This document shows positions 56,126-64,000 of a stretch of DNA of 64,000 bases, in pieces. This stretch comes from CAIYRG01 sp965247505 (GTDB taxonomy: Bacteria; Pseudomonadota; Alphaproteobacteria; Micropepsales; Micropepsaceae). The translations under genes and the position numbers were made by a program. The DNA is taken from assembly GCA_965247505.1 (NCBI GenBank), contig OZ252020.1, positions 62,001-126,000 of the forward strand, in the 5' to 3' direction. The notes beneath the pieces are model-generated. The model did no database searches. It was not told where the DNA came from and saw only the letters and a list, made by a program, of their open reading frames with translations. Each line of letters opens with the position of its first letter. The first letter of the stretch is position 1.

Positions 56126-57121
56126 GTGGCAATCCGTCACAAAGCGAGCCCTAGGCCTACTAGAAGCGGTGATCGATGGTTGGCTGAACCGCTAGATCAA
56201 AGCACGCCGCACGGCGCGGGACGCACGGCACAGACCGTGCTGCAGGCGGCCACGGTCGCAACGCCGGGCGGTCCCACGGCTCCTGAACTCCGGCTGGTCC
56301 ATTGTTCGCTTGAGCAACTGCGCGCCCATTCGGTGTATCTGAAGGTCTGCGGACCGTTGGCGACCGCAACGATCTCCGACGACCCGGCAGAGCTCCGCCC
56401 CATCATCGAACCGTTGCTGACGACCCGGGACGGCCTGATCCTCGACGGCCATGAGCGGTGGGCTTTGGCCCGCCAGCAGGGCCGGCCAACCCTGCCGTGC
56501 ATCGAGTACGACCTGACCGACGATGAAGCCCTCATATTCATGCTGGAAAAGCATCGCCGCACGGACCGGCTGAACGACTTTTGCCGGATCGTGATGGCGC
56601 TGGCCCTGGAGCCCTATTGGCGTGCCCGCGCCCGGGAACACCAGCGCCAGGGAGGCGCAGGGAAGCTTTCGTCAAAGTTGACGAAAGCTGACACCATTGA
56701 CGTCCGTGTGGAACTCGCCCGCGCCGCCGGTGTGGGGACCGGCAATGTGACTAAGGTCAAGCAACTGCTGGCAACCACAACCCCAGAGGTGCACGACGCA
56801 CTGCGCCGGGGAGAGGTCACGATCCATCGAGCGTGGCAATGGCGCCGTCTGCCATCGAACCAGCAGAACGAAGAACTCATGAAATACCTTACCGGCAAAA
56901 ACATCCAACAGGCTATCCGCCACGACATCCACAACCTGCTTCGCAATCACGAAGTCCGGCAGGACAATGTTTTGTCGGTGGAACATTTCGCCACACGGCT
57001 GGCCCGCCTCGCACAAGGCGCTCTGGAGAAGGTAACACTGCACGTAGCGGAACTGCCAGGACCCGCAATCGTGGTGACCCGCGACCTGTACGACCAGCTG
57101 CTGGGGGAGACGCGCCCATGA
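56126..57121 (+). CDS. ParB-like nuclease-domain protein
   Basis: 331 aa from GTG 56126, with AGGGAAG 6-12 bases upstream; the frame is open further up but overlaps the HTH gene. ParB/Srx domain ~60-140: HCSLEQLRAHSVYLKVCG, LILDGHERWALARQQGRPTL, YDLTDDEALIFMLEKHRR. A following helical HTH region (LARAAGVGTGNVTKVKQLLA, ALRRGEVTIHRAWQW) is as in ParB-type DNA binders. Its stop overlaps the transposase start by 4 bp (ATGA), so the two are made together. Not accompanied by ParA. Confidence 0.8.
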   Translation: MAIRHKASPRPTRSGDRWLAEPLDQSTPHGAGRTAQTVLQAATVATPGGPTAPELRLVHCSLEQLRAHSVYLKVCGPLATATISDDPAELRPIIEPLLTTRDGLILDGHERWALARQQGRPTLPCIEYDLTDDEALIFMLEKHRRTDRLNDFCRIVMALALEPYWRARAREHQRQGGAGKLSSKLTKADTIDVRVELARAAGVGTGNVTKVKQLLATTTPEVHDALRRGEVTIHRAWQWRRLPSNQQNEELMKYLTGKNIQQAIRHDIHNLLRNHEVRQDNVLSVEHFATRLARLAQGALEKVTLHVAELPGPAIVVTRDLYDQLLGETRP

Positions 57122-58236
57122 GGCAGCCGACCGTGCCACCACTCAAGCGACAGCCACTCAAGCACATCCTCGCCCTGACACGGCCCAACTGGGACCATGA
57201 GCAGATGAGGCCCGCCGTGCGGGAGGCGTTCCAAAAGGTTTTGAACTGCGGCACCGCTGCGCTGGGCGCCGAGGTGTTCGCCTCCGACAATGAGACACGG
57301 GTCGTCTACCACACGTGCAAGTCCCGCGCCTGCCCGAGTTGCGGCTACCGGGCCACGACGCTCTGGCAGCGCGAGCGATGGCGGGACCTCCCCGACACCC
57401 GCTATACCCACGTTACCCTCACAATGCCGGATGTGCTCTGGCCCTTGTTCAAGCAGAACCGCCACCTGCTCCACGACCTACCGGTCCTGGGGGCCAAGAT
57501 TATCGAACATTGGGTCTTCCAGACATACGGCGTGCGGCTGATGATCCTGGTGATCCCGCATACTTTCGGGCGCCATCTGAACTTCAATTGTCATCTGCAC
57601 GTGCTCGTCTCAGGGGGTGGGCTTAATGCCGAGGGAACAGCTTGGCGGCGGGTGCCGCTCGACAGCGAGGAATTGATGCCCCTGTGGCGCTACGCCGTGG
57701 TGACCCACCTAAGAGAAGCGCATCGCAAGAGACTCTTGGATACTGACCAGACCAGGTCCCAACTCGTGGACCTCCTGCGCCGACAACACGAGCGGTGGTG
57801 GAATACCCACATCCAACGGTTCCGGGGCAAGAAACAGTTCCTCGCCTACGCGGGCCGCTACGCCCGCCGTCCCCCCATCGCACAGCGCCGATTCAAGCGC
57901 ATTGACCGTCACGAAGTCCAATTCTTGACGAAAGACACGCGGACGAAACAAATGGTCATGACAAAGTACACGCTGGCTGACTTCGTGGCCACGCTGGCCG
58001 ATCACGTGCCTGACCGTTACCGGCACAACATCCGCTACTTCGGGCTGCTGGCCCCGCGAACCAAGGCCCGCACGCACGACACCGTGTTCGCTCTGCTGGG
58101 ACAAAAACGCCTTGGCAAGCCATGGCGTCTAAGCTGGGCGGCCTCGCTTAGAAAATACTTCGGCGTCGACCCATTGTTGGACGAGCAGGGTGACAGAATG
58201 CACTGGGTCGGACGACTGCCGGCCACACGTCACTGA
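57118..58236 (+). CDS. IS91-type HUH (Y2) transposase
   Basis: 372 aa. N-terminal zinc-binding segment (CKSRACPSCGYRAT, Cys67/72/75), HUH motif CHLHV (His159/His161) and a two-tyrosine motif YAGRY (Tyr244/Tyr248) followed by ARRPPIA, as in the IS91 family. It would nick at the element's end and move single strands by rolling-circle transposition. Intact. Its coupling to a ParB-like gene is not a feature of classical IS91. Confidence 0.9.
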   Translation: MRQPTVPPLKRQPLKHILALTRPNWDHEQMRPAVREAFQKVLNCGTAALGAEVFASDNETRVVYHTCKSRACPSCGYRATTLWQRERWRDLPDTRYTHVTLTMPDVLWPLFKQNRHLLHDLPVLGAKIIEHWVFQTYGVRLMILVIPHTFGRHLNFNCHLHVLVSGGGLNAEGTAWRRVPLDSEELMPLWRYAVVTHLREAHRKRLLDTDQTRSQLVDLLRRQHERWWNTHIQRFRGKKQFLAYAGRYARRPPIAQRRFKRIDRHEVQFLTKDTRTKQMVMTKYTLADFVATLADHVPDRYRHNIRYFGLLAPRTKARTHDTVFALLGQKRLGKPWRLSWAASLRKYFGVDPLLDEQGDRMHWVGRLPATRH

Positions 58237-58495
58237 ATGATACTGGGACGGCGCTGGGCACACACGGTCTGTCGCGGCGCTTGGCGACCGGTGTATTTGA
58301 CAGCGCGGCCCACCGTCAGGCCCGGAGCCTGCCACTAGAGAACTTTCCGTACACCCCCCAACTAATACGGCCTGAACCCCTATAGGACTCCCGAGACGGC
58401 CCCCATGCACAGTGCTCCAAAGGGAAGGGGTGCCCCGACGCAACGTAGATACCACCGGAAACGGATTTTTGATTTTCCTATAGATAAATACGAAG
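58237..58495. other. Downstream non-coding region of the HUH transposase
   Basis: No gene seen. Contains hairpin-prone GC-rich DNA and would be where the element's terminus lies; I cannot place it. Confidence 0.4.
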
Positions 58496-58675
58496 ATGGG
58501 CGTCTATTCGCACATCCTTGTGACGGGCCGTGACACCACTGACCCGCAGGCGCTAGCCGAGCTGGTGGCGCGGACGCGAGAGACCTATAACGGGCCCCTA
58601 ACGGTCGGCAGCGATCTGCTGCGCTTTGTGATCCGTGATCAAGTCGAAGTTGACCGCTCCTATGTAGAGGAGTGA
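58496..58675 (+). CDS. Small hypothetical protein
   Basis: 59 aa from ATG 58496 (MGVYSHILVTGRDTTDPQAL, AELVARTRETYNGPLTVGSD, LLRFVIRDQVEVDRSYVEE). Regular strand-helix composition looks like a real small domain. Ribosome site weak. Function not recognised. Confidence 0.4.
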   Translation: MGVYSHILVTGRDTTDPQALAELVARTRETYNGPLTVGSDLLRFVIRDQVEVDRSYVEE

Positions 58676-58704
58676 AGAAGGACAATGCGACTAGCTCGAG
58701 CGAC

Positions 58705-58775
58705 GTCTGCTATTGGCACTAAGCAGACATTCCACAAAAGGCCCGAAATGTCGGCTTTTGGCCCAAAGCGGACAT
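58705..58775. repeat. Two adjacent palindromic repeats
   Basis: GTCTGCTATTGG...TAAGCAGAC (58705-58728) and ATGTCGGCTTTTGG...CAAAGCGGACAT (58748-58775) are imperfect palindromes of the same general form (TGTCNGCTTTTGGnnCAAAGCNGACA). They look like a dispersed extragenic palindrome family. Confidence 0.6.
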
Positions 58776-58902
58776 GAAGCTCGTTGGCAATATACGGATT
58801 CCGGCTGTCTTTCTGGATCAAGTTATTAAAATCCCTAACTCATCAATACGGCTAGTTTAGAATCTTTGTCAGGTTGGAACCAAGCAACCGGATACGACGA
58901 GA

Positions 58903-59046
58903 ATGATCACCAACCTCGAGCAAAATAAAGAGAACGCGCAGGCGTTCTACGTTTTGATGTTCAATCATTGCCGACCGCGTGAAGTCGTTGAGAGATTCGT
59001 CGGTGATGAGTATATGCGGCGGCGCACTTCGATGGGGCGCCGCGAC
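58903..59046 (+). pseudogene. SnoaL-like protein, N-terminal fragment
   Basis: NLEQNKENAQAFYVLMFNHC, REVVERFVGDEYM is the start of a SnoaL/NTF2-like domain. After ~38 codons the sequence departs from the family and runs into the end of the AraC gene, so the body was deleted. Confidence 0.6.
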
Positions 59047-59970
59047 CTAGTTCAACAAATCCCGATGAGCACGCCGACGAACGTCTCCTGGAGTTTCCTC
59101 CGCGATTTTTCGAAATGCTTTGCGAAATGCCGTCTCCGAGCCGTAGCCGATGTTTTCTGCAATGGTTGCCATGGAAGTATCCGTAGTCCTTAACATGTCC
59201 GACGCCTCCAAGATTCGCCATTCGGCGAGATAACGCATCGGCGTCTTGCCAGTCATGTGCACGAATTTTTGGGAGAATACGGATCGACTCATCCCAATCT
59301 TCCTGGCCAAGCCGACGACGGTCCAATCGCGCTTGAAATGATCGTGAATGAGGTTGAGAGCAGCACCGATCTGATTGTCAGCCAGCGCGAATAACATGCC
59401 CTCGGTGGTGCCCGAGGAAATTTGCATACGAAGTATTTGAATAAAGAGCAGGTAGGCAAGTCGGTTCAGCGCCGCGCGCATACCCGGTTGTTTCTGTTGT
59501 AGTTCTGTAATCATCAACTGTACCAAAGGATACGCGGAGTGTTGGCCGCCGCCTTCCTTCAAGTCCAGAACAATCACGTCTGGAAGACTATCGAGCAATG
59601 GCCAGGCGCTTCGATTTTGAAACTCGAAAAAACCACACAAAAGACTGGTAACTTGGCCCGTGTCAGTTTCCGGGATTTGATTGATGATTGCGTCGGGTGG
59701 GCGTTCCGGTCCGTTGGAAATGCAATGTGCTGCATCGTGCGGGAATACGATGAAATCACCGCTCCCAAGCAGTCGAGGTTGTTCCTGGCCTGAGGTGTGC
59801 AACCAGCCCGTGCCTCGCTCCACCAGATGGAACGGTGCTTTGCGGTCACCAGATGTATCCATCGCCCACTGCCCACACAGATCCGCTTGCATGAAAATCT
59901 CCCCTTTCAAGCCAAGTTTGGCTAATACCGTAGTTAACCCGTCGGGGAATTTATTTGGATGATCTGACAT
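59047..59970 (-). CDS. AraC-family transcriptional regulator
   Basis: 307 aa from ATG 59970 (AAAAGG 9 bases upstream; a start 7 codons earlier is possible). N-terminal cupin-type sensing domain (~1-190: GSGDFIVFPHDAAHCISNGP) and C-terminal double HTH (~205-300: WTVVGLARKIGMSRSVFSQK, ATIAENIGYGSETAFRKAFR). Convergent with the SnoaL-like remnant. Ligand unknown; related regulators control small oxidoreductase or SnoaL genes. Confidence 0.88.
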   Translation of the reverse strand: MSDHPNKFPDGLTTVLAKLGLKGEIFMQADLCGQWAMDTSGDRKAPFHLVERGTGWLHTSGQEQPRLLGSGDFIVFPHDAAHCISNGPERPPDAIINQIPETDTGQVTSLLCGFFEFQNRSAWPLLDSLPDVIVLDLKEGGGQHSAYPLVQLMITELQQKQPGMRAALNRLAYLLFIQILRMQISSGTTEGMLFALADNQIGAALNLIHDHFKRDWTVVGLARKIGMSRSVFSQKFVHMTGKTPMRYLAEWRILEASDMLRTTDTSMATIAENIGYGSETAFRKAFRKIAEETPGDVRRRAHRDLLN

Positions 59971-60180
59971 AAAAATAGGCCTTTTAGACATAGTTGCTCT
60001 GCATATTCAGACGTAGCCTACTAGCGGTCATAACCAAAAGCGATTCAGAGGAGAATGTATGTCAATGGCGGAGCAAAATTAGTCCACCCGGGCGGAGCAA
60101 AACTAGTCCACTTAACGTTATGCGGTACGCGGTGTTGGGAGGTTCCTGTGGACCCACCGGGTCAACCATTGCACCGGCGG

Positions 60181-60951
60181 TTAAGCAGGTATTTTTGGGG
60201 ATTTCCGCCGTTTTTGGCTTTGGTTGAGACGATAGCTCTCGCCGTTCATTTCCAGGATATGGACATGGTGGGTGAGGCGGTCCAGCAAAGCCCCGGTCAG
60301 GCGTTCCGAGCCGAATATCTCCGTCCACTCATCGAACGGCAAGTTGGAGGTCACCAGGATCGAGCCCCGCTCGTAGCGCTGGCTGAAGACTTCGAACAGC
60401 AGCTCGGCGCCGGTCTTCGAGAGCGGCACGAAGCCGAGTTCGTCGATGATCAGAAGGTGATACTTTGCCAGTTGCTTCTGCAGGCGCAACAGGCGTTTTT
60501 CATCCCTGGCCTCCATCAGTTCATGAACCAGGGCAGCGGCCGTGAGGAAGCCGACGGAGAGCCCCTTTTGGCAGGCCGCCAGACCGAGACCGAGGGCGAT
60601 ATGGGTCTTGCCGGTGCCTGAGTTGCCGAGCGCGATGATATTCTCACGACGCTCGACGTATTCGCATCGCGCCAACTCCAGAACCAGCATCTTGTTGAGC
60701 GATGCGATGGCCTTGAAGTCGAAGCTGTCGAGGCTTTTGACGGCGGGGAACCTGGCCTGTCTGATCCGCCGCTCGACCATGCGGCGCTCACGGTCGATCA
60801 GTTCCAACTCGGTCAGACGGACAAGATACCGCACATGGTCGGCGCCCTCGGTGGCGCATTGGCGGGCCAGCTTGTCGTATTCGCGCAGGAACGTCGGCAG
60901 TTTCAGGGTCTTGAGGTGATGGGCCAGCAACACTTGCGGCGTATCGGTCAT
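60181..60951 (-). CDS. istB: IstB ATPase of IS21
   Basis: 256 aa, the normal IstB length. Walker A GNSGTGKTH, Walker B LLIIDELGF, sensor-like LVTSNLPFDEW. It starts inside the istA stop (ATGA overlap). Intact, but its istA partner is broken. Confidence 0.92.
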   Translation of the reverse strand: MTDTPQVLLAHHLKTLKLPTFLREYDKLARQCATEGADHVRYLVRLTELELIDRERRMVERRIRQARFPAVKSLDSFDFKAIASLNKMLVLELARCEYVERRENIIALGNSGTGKTHIALGLGLAACQKGLSVGFLTAAALVHELMEARDEKRLLRLQKQLAKYHLLIIDELGFVPLSKTGAELLFEVFSQRYERGSILVTSNLPFDEWTEIFGSERLTGALLDRLTHHVHILEMNGESYRLNQSQKRRKSPKIPA

Positions 60952-61244
60952 GACGCGCCTCCACCCAACAAGCTCATATAACTGGCGGCGGCCGTGGTCG
61001 CCACGTTGGCCCGAGGCAGGTAGGGATAGATATCCAGGTCGAGTTTGGGCGGGCGTCGCTCGATACGGCACAGCACAAGGTGTTTGAGGGCGTCGTAGCC
61101 GATCGCACCCAGGCGCAGGGCGTCCTTCACCGCGCCGTGAAGCACCTCGAGATCGAAGGTCTCCAGAAGCCGAAGGACCTGGACGTATTCCCGCTTGCCG
61201 GCCTTGCCCATGCGCGCCTCCAGGAGACGTATGTGGACGCCCCC

Positions 61245-61558
61245 TGCAGTGCAAGAAGGAATTTGAACAACTTGTGACATGCGGTCAGGTACTGTCGTAT
61301 GTTCGGCCTCTGTGAAGCGGCGTTCATGCGCCGCGGGCCCATATGGTGTTCGTGGATCGGATCCAAATCGGTGCGGCGGTATGCTTCACAGCCATGCGTC
61401 TCCTAGTGGTTTTTCCGACCCCGTCTTTTTGACCTTTTGCCCCTATGTTGTCTTTCGTCCCAACCGCACCAACCGGGGTTATCCGCGCATCACACCTTCA
61501 AGACCGTGTCCGCAGAGCCCGGCGTTCCAATGCCAAACAGCCTTTCTCTTCCGGGTAG
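61245..61558 (-). ncRNA. Candidate bridge-RNA region of the IS1111-type element
   Basis: About 314 bp of non-coding DNA lie between the transposase stop and the element's 3' end, against only ~80 bp on the 5' side. In IS1111-group elements the bridge RNA is encoded on the 3' side of the transposase (published family knowledge). No sequence-level fold was computed here. Confidence 0.45.
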
Positions 61559-62599
61559 CTATTCCGCACCAGCGGCAACCGCTGCTGGTGCCCGGTAGGT
61601 TTCCTTCTTGACCGACAGCGCCCAGATGATGCGCGCCATCTTGTTCGCCAGTGCGACTGCGACCAGCTTCGGCGGCTTTCCAGCCATCAGCATCCTCCGG
61701 AGCCAGGGGTCGCCCAGATCCTCGCGCTTGCGCATATGCCAGAGAACTGACGTTGCCCCCAGGACGAGCAACTGGCGGAGGTCGCGCTGCCCCATCTTTG
61801 TAATCCTGCCGAGCCGTTGCTTGCCGGCCGTCGAATGCTGCCGCGGCGTCAGCCCGACCCAGGCCGCAAAGTCGCGTCCGCAACCGAAACTTTCCATCGG
61901 TGGCGCAAAAGCATTCACCGCCATCGCACAGATCGATCCGATTCCGGGGATCGTCATCAGCCGCTGCATCTCCTCGCGCGCCCGGGTCCTGGAACGGATC
62001 TCCTTCTCAAGGCCGGCGATCTTCTGGCTGAGTGCGGCGATCTGCTCGAACAGCAGCTCGGTCATCGGCACGACCTGTTCGGGAAGCGTCGCCTTCGCCG
62101 TTCCCCATTCAAACCGTAGCATTGCGATGCTCCCCACACCCTGTGCCGCGATCACGCCGAACTCCGCCAGCTGGCCCCGCAGTGAATTGATCGTCTGCGT
62201 GCGTTGGCGGACAAGGAGCGCGCGGGTGCGAAACAACATTGCATCCGCCTGCGCTTCTTCCGACTTCACCGCCACGAACCGCATGGTCGGGCGCTGCGCC
62301 GCCTCGACAATCGCGGCCGCGTCATTGGTGTCATTCTTCTGGCGCTTGAGAAACGGTTTGACATAGATCGGTGGGATCAGCTTGCATGTGTGGCCAAGAG
62401 CGATGATCTGCCGACCCCAGTGATGCGCACCGCCGCACGCCTCCATCACAATCTGGCACGGCGGCACTTCGGAGAGGAATGCAAGGAACTTCCCCCGCGA
62501 AAGCATTTTGCGGAAGACCGGCTCACCTTCTGCCGTCGCCCCATGAAGTTGAAAGCTCCTTTTTGATATGTCGATGCCGATGATAGTAACTTTCTCCAC
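61559..62599 (-). CDS. IS110-family transposase (IS1111 type)
   Basis: 346 aa. N-terminal DEDD (RuvC-like) domain: IIGIDISKRSF (Asp), IVMEACGGAHHW (Glu), KNDTNDAAAIVEAA (Asp pair). C-terminal domain: MTIPGIGSICAMAV, RDFAAWVGLTPRQHSTAGK and the downstream Ser region (LLVLGATSVLW). It would integrate by bridge-RNA-guided recombination. Intact. A fragment of a related transposase is at 13290-13412. Confidence 0.93.
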   Translation of the reverse strand: MEKVTIIGIDISKRSFQLHGATAEGEPVFRKMLSRGKFLAFLSEVPPCQIVMEACGGAHHWGRQIIALGHTCKLIPPIYVKPFLKRQKNDTNDAAAIVEAAQRPTMRFVAVKSEEAQADAMLFRTRALLVRQRTQTINSLRGQLAEFGVIAAQGVGSIAMLRFEWGTAKATLPEQVVPMTELLFEQIAALSQKIAGLEKEIRSRTRAREEMQRLMTIPGIGSICAMAVNAFAPPMESFGCGRDFAAWVGLTPRQHSTAGKQRLGRITKMGQRDLRQLLVLGATSVLWHMRKREDLGDPWLRRMLMAGKPPKLVAVALANKMARIIWALSVKKETYRAPAAVAAGAE

Positions 62600-64000
62600 G
62601 GATGCCTCCTTCGTTGATCGAACGCACCCCGCGTGCGTTCCTTCCTGGCGCTATGACGCCGTCAGATGGGGGCGTCCACTCCATCGGCGCAGGGTTGGGA
62701 AGGCATCAGGCAGTTCCCATCCGGCTAGCGGCGCGGCCTGATCCAGGGCACCGATCTTGTGCTCCAGCAAAGGCAGGTAGTGGATCGGATCGAAGACCAT
62801 ATCTTCCCGGTCGTAGGAACGGGGGTGTCGGGCAATGATCCCGGCGCCGCAACCGATAACCACCTCGTGGACATAGCCACGGATCCAGACTTCCTGATGG
62901 CCGTAGGCGACGGGCACGGAATAGTCATTCGTCCGGTAGCGCACCAGGGACAGCGAGTTGACCCGCGTGCCCTGCTTGTCGCACGCGTCGAACGGTGCCG
63001 GCAGTGGCCTCTTCAACGCTTCGCGGTCACGCACAAACCGTTCGCCGATGCTCTCGCGGTGGCCGCGCAGGACGTTGCCTTGCCGGTTGCGGCATTGCTC
63101 TTCCAGGTGGCCATTGAAGGCGTCCCAGCTCGCGAACCGGGGAAGCGGCGTCATGAAGTTCCGCCGGGCATAGCCGACCACCCCCTCCACATTGCCTTTG
63201 TCGTTACCCTTGCCGGGACGGCCGTAGCGGTCCTCGAAGAGGTAATGGGACTGCAGCCCGCTGAACGCCCGCGTTCGTTGCCGCGTGCCATCTGACAAGA
63301 TGCGCGACACCAGACACTTGTCGTTGTCGTAAAGAATCGATTGGGGAACGCCGCCGAAAAAAACAAAGGCTCTGTTGTGCCCGTCCAGCCAGGCCTCCGT
63401 CGCCGCCGCCTGGTAGGCCGCAACGAAGCAGGCATCGCTGTGGGGAAGTGTCATGACGAAAAAATGCGCCCGATCCTTGACGCCGGCGATGATCGCATCC
63501 GCCTCGCCAAAGTCCGCTTGAGCATGGCCCGGAGGATGTGACAACGGCACAAACATCTCACGCCGACGAAGGCGCCGTTCCCGAACGTAATCCTTCACGA
63601 TGGTCTCTTTGCCCGTGAAGCCATGTTCGGCGCGAAGGCGCTCGAATATACGCTTCGCCGTGTGGTGCTGCTTACGGTGAACCGTTCGGTCCTCCTCCAG
63701 AATACGGTCGATGATATCCGTGAAGGGGGCCAGTTTCGGGCGTTTCGGTGGCTGGCGTCGCCGATATCCCGGCGGTTCCGAATGCCGCAGCATCTTCCTC
63801 ACCGTCTCGCGCGCAATGCCAAACCGACTTGCCGCCTCTCGCTGGCTCAGACCATCAACATGGCAGGCCAGCCGAACGCGCAGATATAGGTCCACGGTGT
63901 ACATCCTCCCGCCTTCCATCTCAAAAAAGATCGAAGGCTACAGGTGGCAGAGTTTTACTCCGCCCGCAGCTGCGAAATCCCGCCGCTTCCGTGGACTAAT

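Larger units (their letters stand above)
61233..62679 (-). mobile_element. IS110-family (IS1111-type) element
   Basis: Inserted in istA. Its edges carry inverted GTGGACGCCCC (61233-61243) and GGGGCGTCCAC (62669-62679), fitting the sub-terminal inverted repeats of the IS1111 group. The exact tips are uncertain by a few bases. No target duplication, as is usual. Confidence 0.8.
60948..63919 (-). pseudogene. istA: IstA transposase, split by an IS1111-type insertion
   Basis: N-terminal ~405 codons (62680-63919): HTH (DGLSQREAASRFGIARETVR), rve core PPGHAQADFGEADAI (Asp), SILYDNDKCLVS (Asp), GNDKGNVEGVVGYARRNF (Glu). The C-terminal ~95 codons resume at 61230 with RLLEARMGKAGKREYVQVLR. The IS110-family element lies between, inserted within LRR-LLEAR. 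Confidence 0.9.
60060..64000 (-). mobile_element. IS21-family element, copy 2, interrupted by IS1111-type element
   Basis: Left end TGTCAATGGCGGAGCAAAA with a second internal GGCGGAGCAAAACTAGTCC repeat. Genes istB and istA lie on the minus strand. The far end (TTTTACTCCGCC, GTGGACTAAT) reaches the window edge, so the right boundary may lie beyond. Confidence 0.88.

Noticed and set aside
56126..57121. Plasmid partition locus
   Set aside because: The ParB-like gene has no parA neighbour and no obvious parS array; it is coupled to an HUH transposase instead.
61233..62679. Composite transposon formed by the two IS21 copies (37.6 and 60-64 kb)
   Set aside because: The first IS21 copy lacks its left end and most of istA, and the interval contains many unrelated junctions, so it is not a functional unit.

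Overview
The window is GC-rich, mobile-element-saturated DNA of an alphaproteobacterium. The evidence is the DUF5681/DUF2924/DUF3489/terminase gene set, the DUF3363-type relaxase tails and the style of the CDF, TonB and permease proteins. It reads as an accessory region (plasmid or genomic island) that IS elements have rearranged repeatedly. No rRNA, tRNA or CRISPR array was recognised.

Layout. 0-6.6 kb: broken genes (an unrecognised frameshifted gene, an ISAs1 remnant, an NCS2 permease killed by a 14-bp tandem duplication, a SIR2-like gene cut by an IS, an integrase tail) around one intact lipoprotein with a lytic-transglycosylase look. 6.8-11 kb: topoisomerase III and a RecQ helicase, same strand. 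11-22 kb: IS6-family copies and fragments, 163-bp MITEs, a ParDE toxin-antitoxin pair, relaxase tails, and the first copy of a 2.5-kb block (ABM-domain protein plus a secreted amidohydrolase-like protein). 22-25.6 kb: a large PD-(D/E)XK-like gene split by an IS3-family insertion with a clean 3-bp target duplication. 27-34 kb: the most coherent block, six tightly overlapping or adjacent genes (ParB-domain DNA methyltransferase, DUF5681, terminase large subunit, DUF3489, DUF2924, serine recombinase), bounded upstream by three tandem 122-bp repeats and downstream by a cluster of TTCCCTG motifs. 34-49 kb: IS6/MITE junctions separating fragments of a DNA methylase, a restriction-type helicase and a DUF6884 protein, plus an intact CDF metal exporter, an AT-rich two-gene islet, and the second copy of the amidohydrolase block. 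49-54 kb: an intact IS3-family element, hemP and a truncated TonB heme-type receptor. 54.8-58.3 kb: an unknown protein, an HTH protein, a ParB-like protein and an IS91-type HUH transposase, the last two overlapping by 4 bp. 59-64 kb: an AraC regulator and an IS21 element with an IS1111-type element inside its istA.

How it fits together. Two IS6-family lineages recur: type A (ends GGCATTGTCAGACTAA, 805 bp) and type B (ends GGYGTTGTCACRTTA, 804 bp). Three non-autonomous families carry related ends: a 163-bp MITE in 8 copies, a ~134-bp MITE in 2 copies, and a 124-bp type-B miniature. None of the complete IS6 copies or full MITEs I compared is flanked by an 8-bp target duplication, and nearly all mark a boundary between unrelated gene fragments. 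This fits IS26-style replicative fusion and adjacent deletion as the main force shaping the window. The terminase/methyltransferase/recombinase module at 27-34 kb and the HTH/ParB/HUH-transposase unit at 55.9-58.2 kb are the best candidates for undescribed mobile systems.
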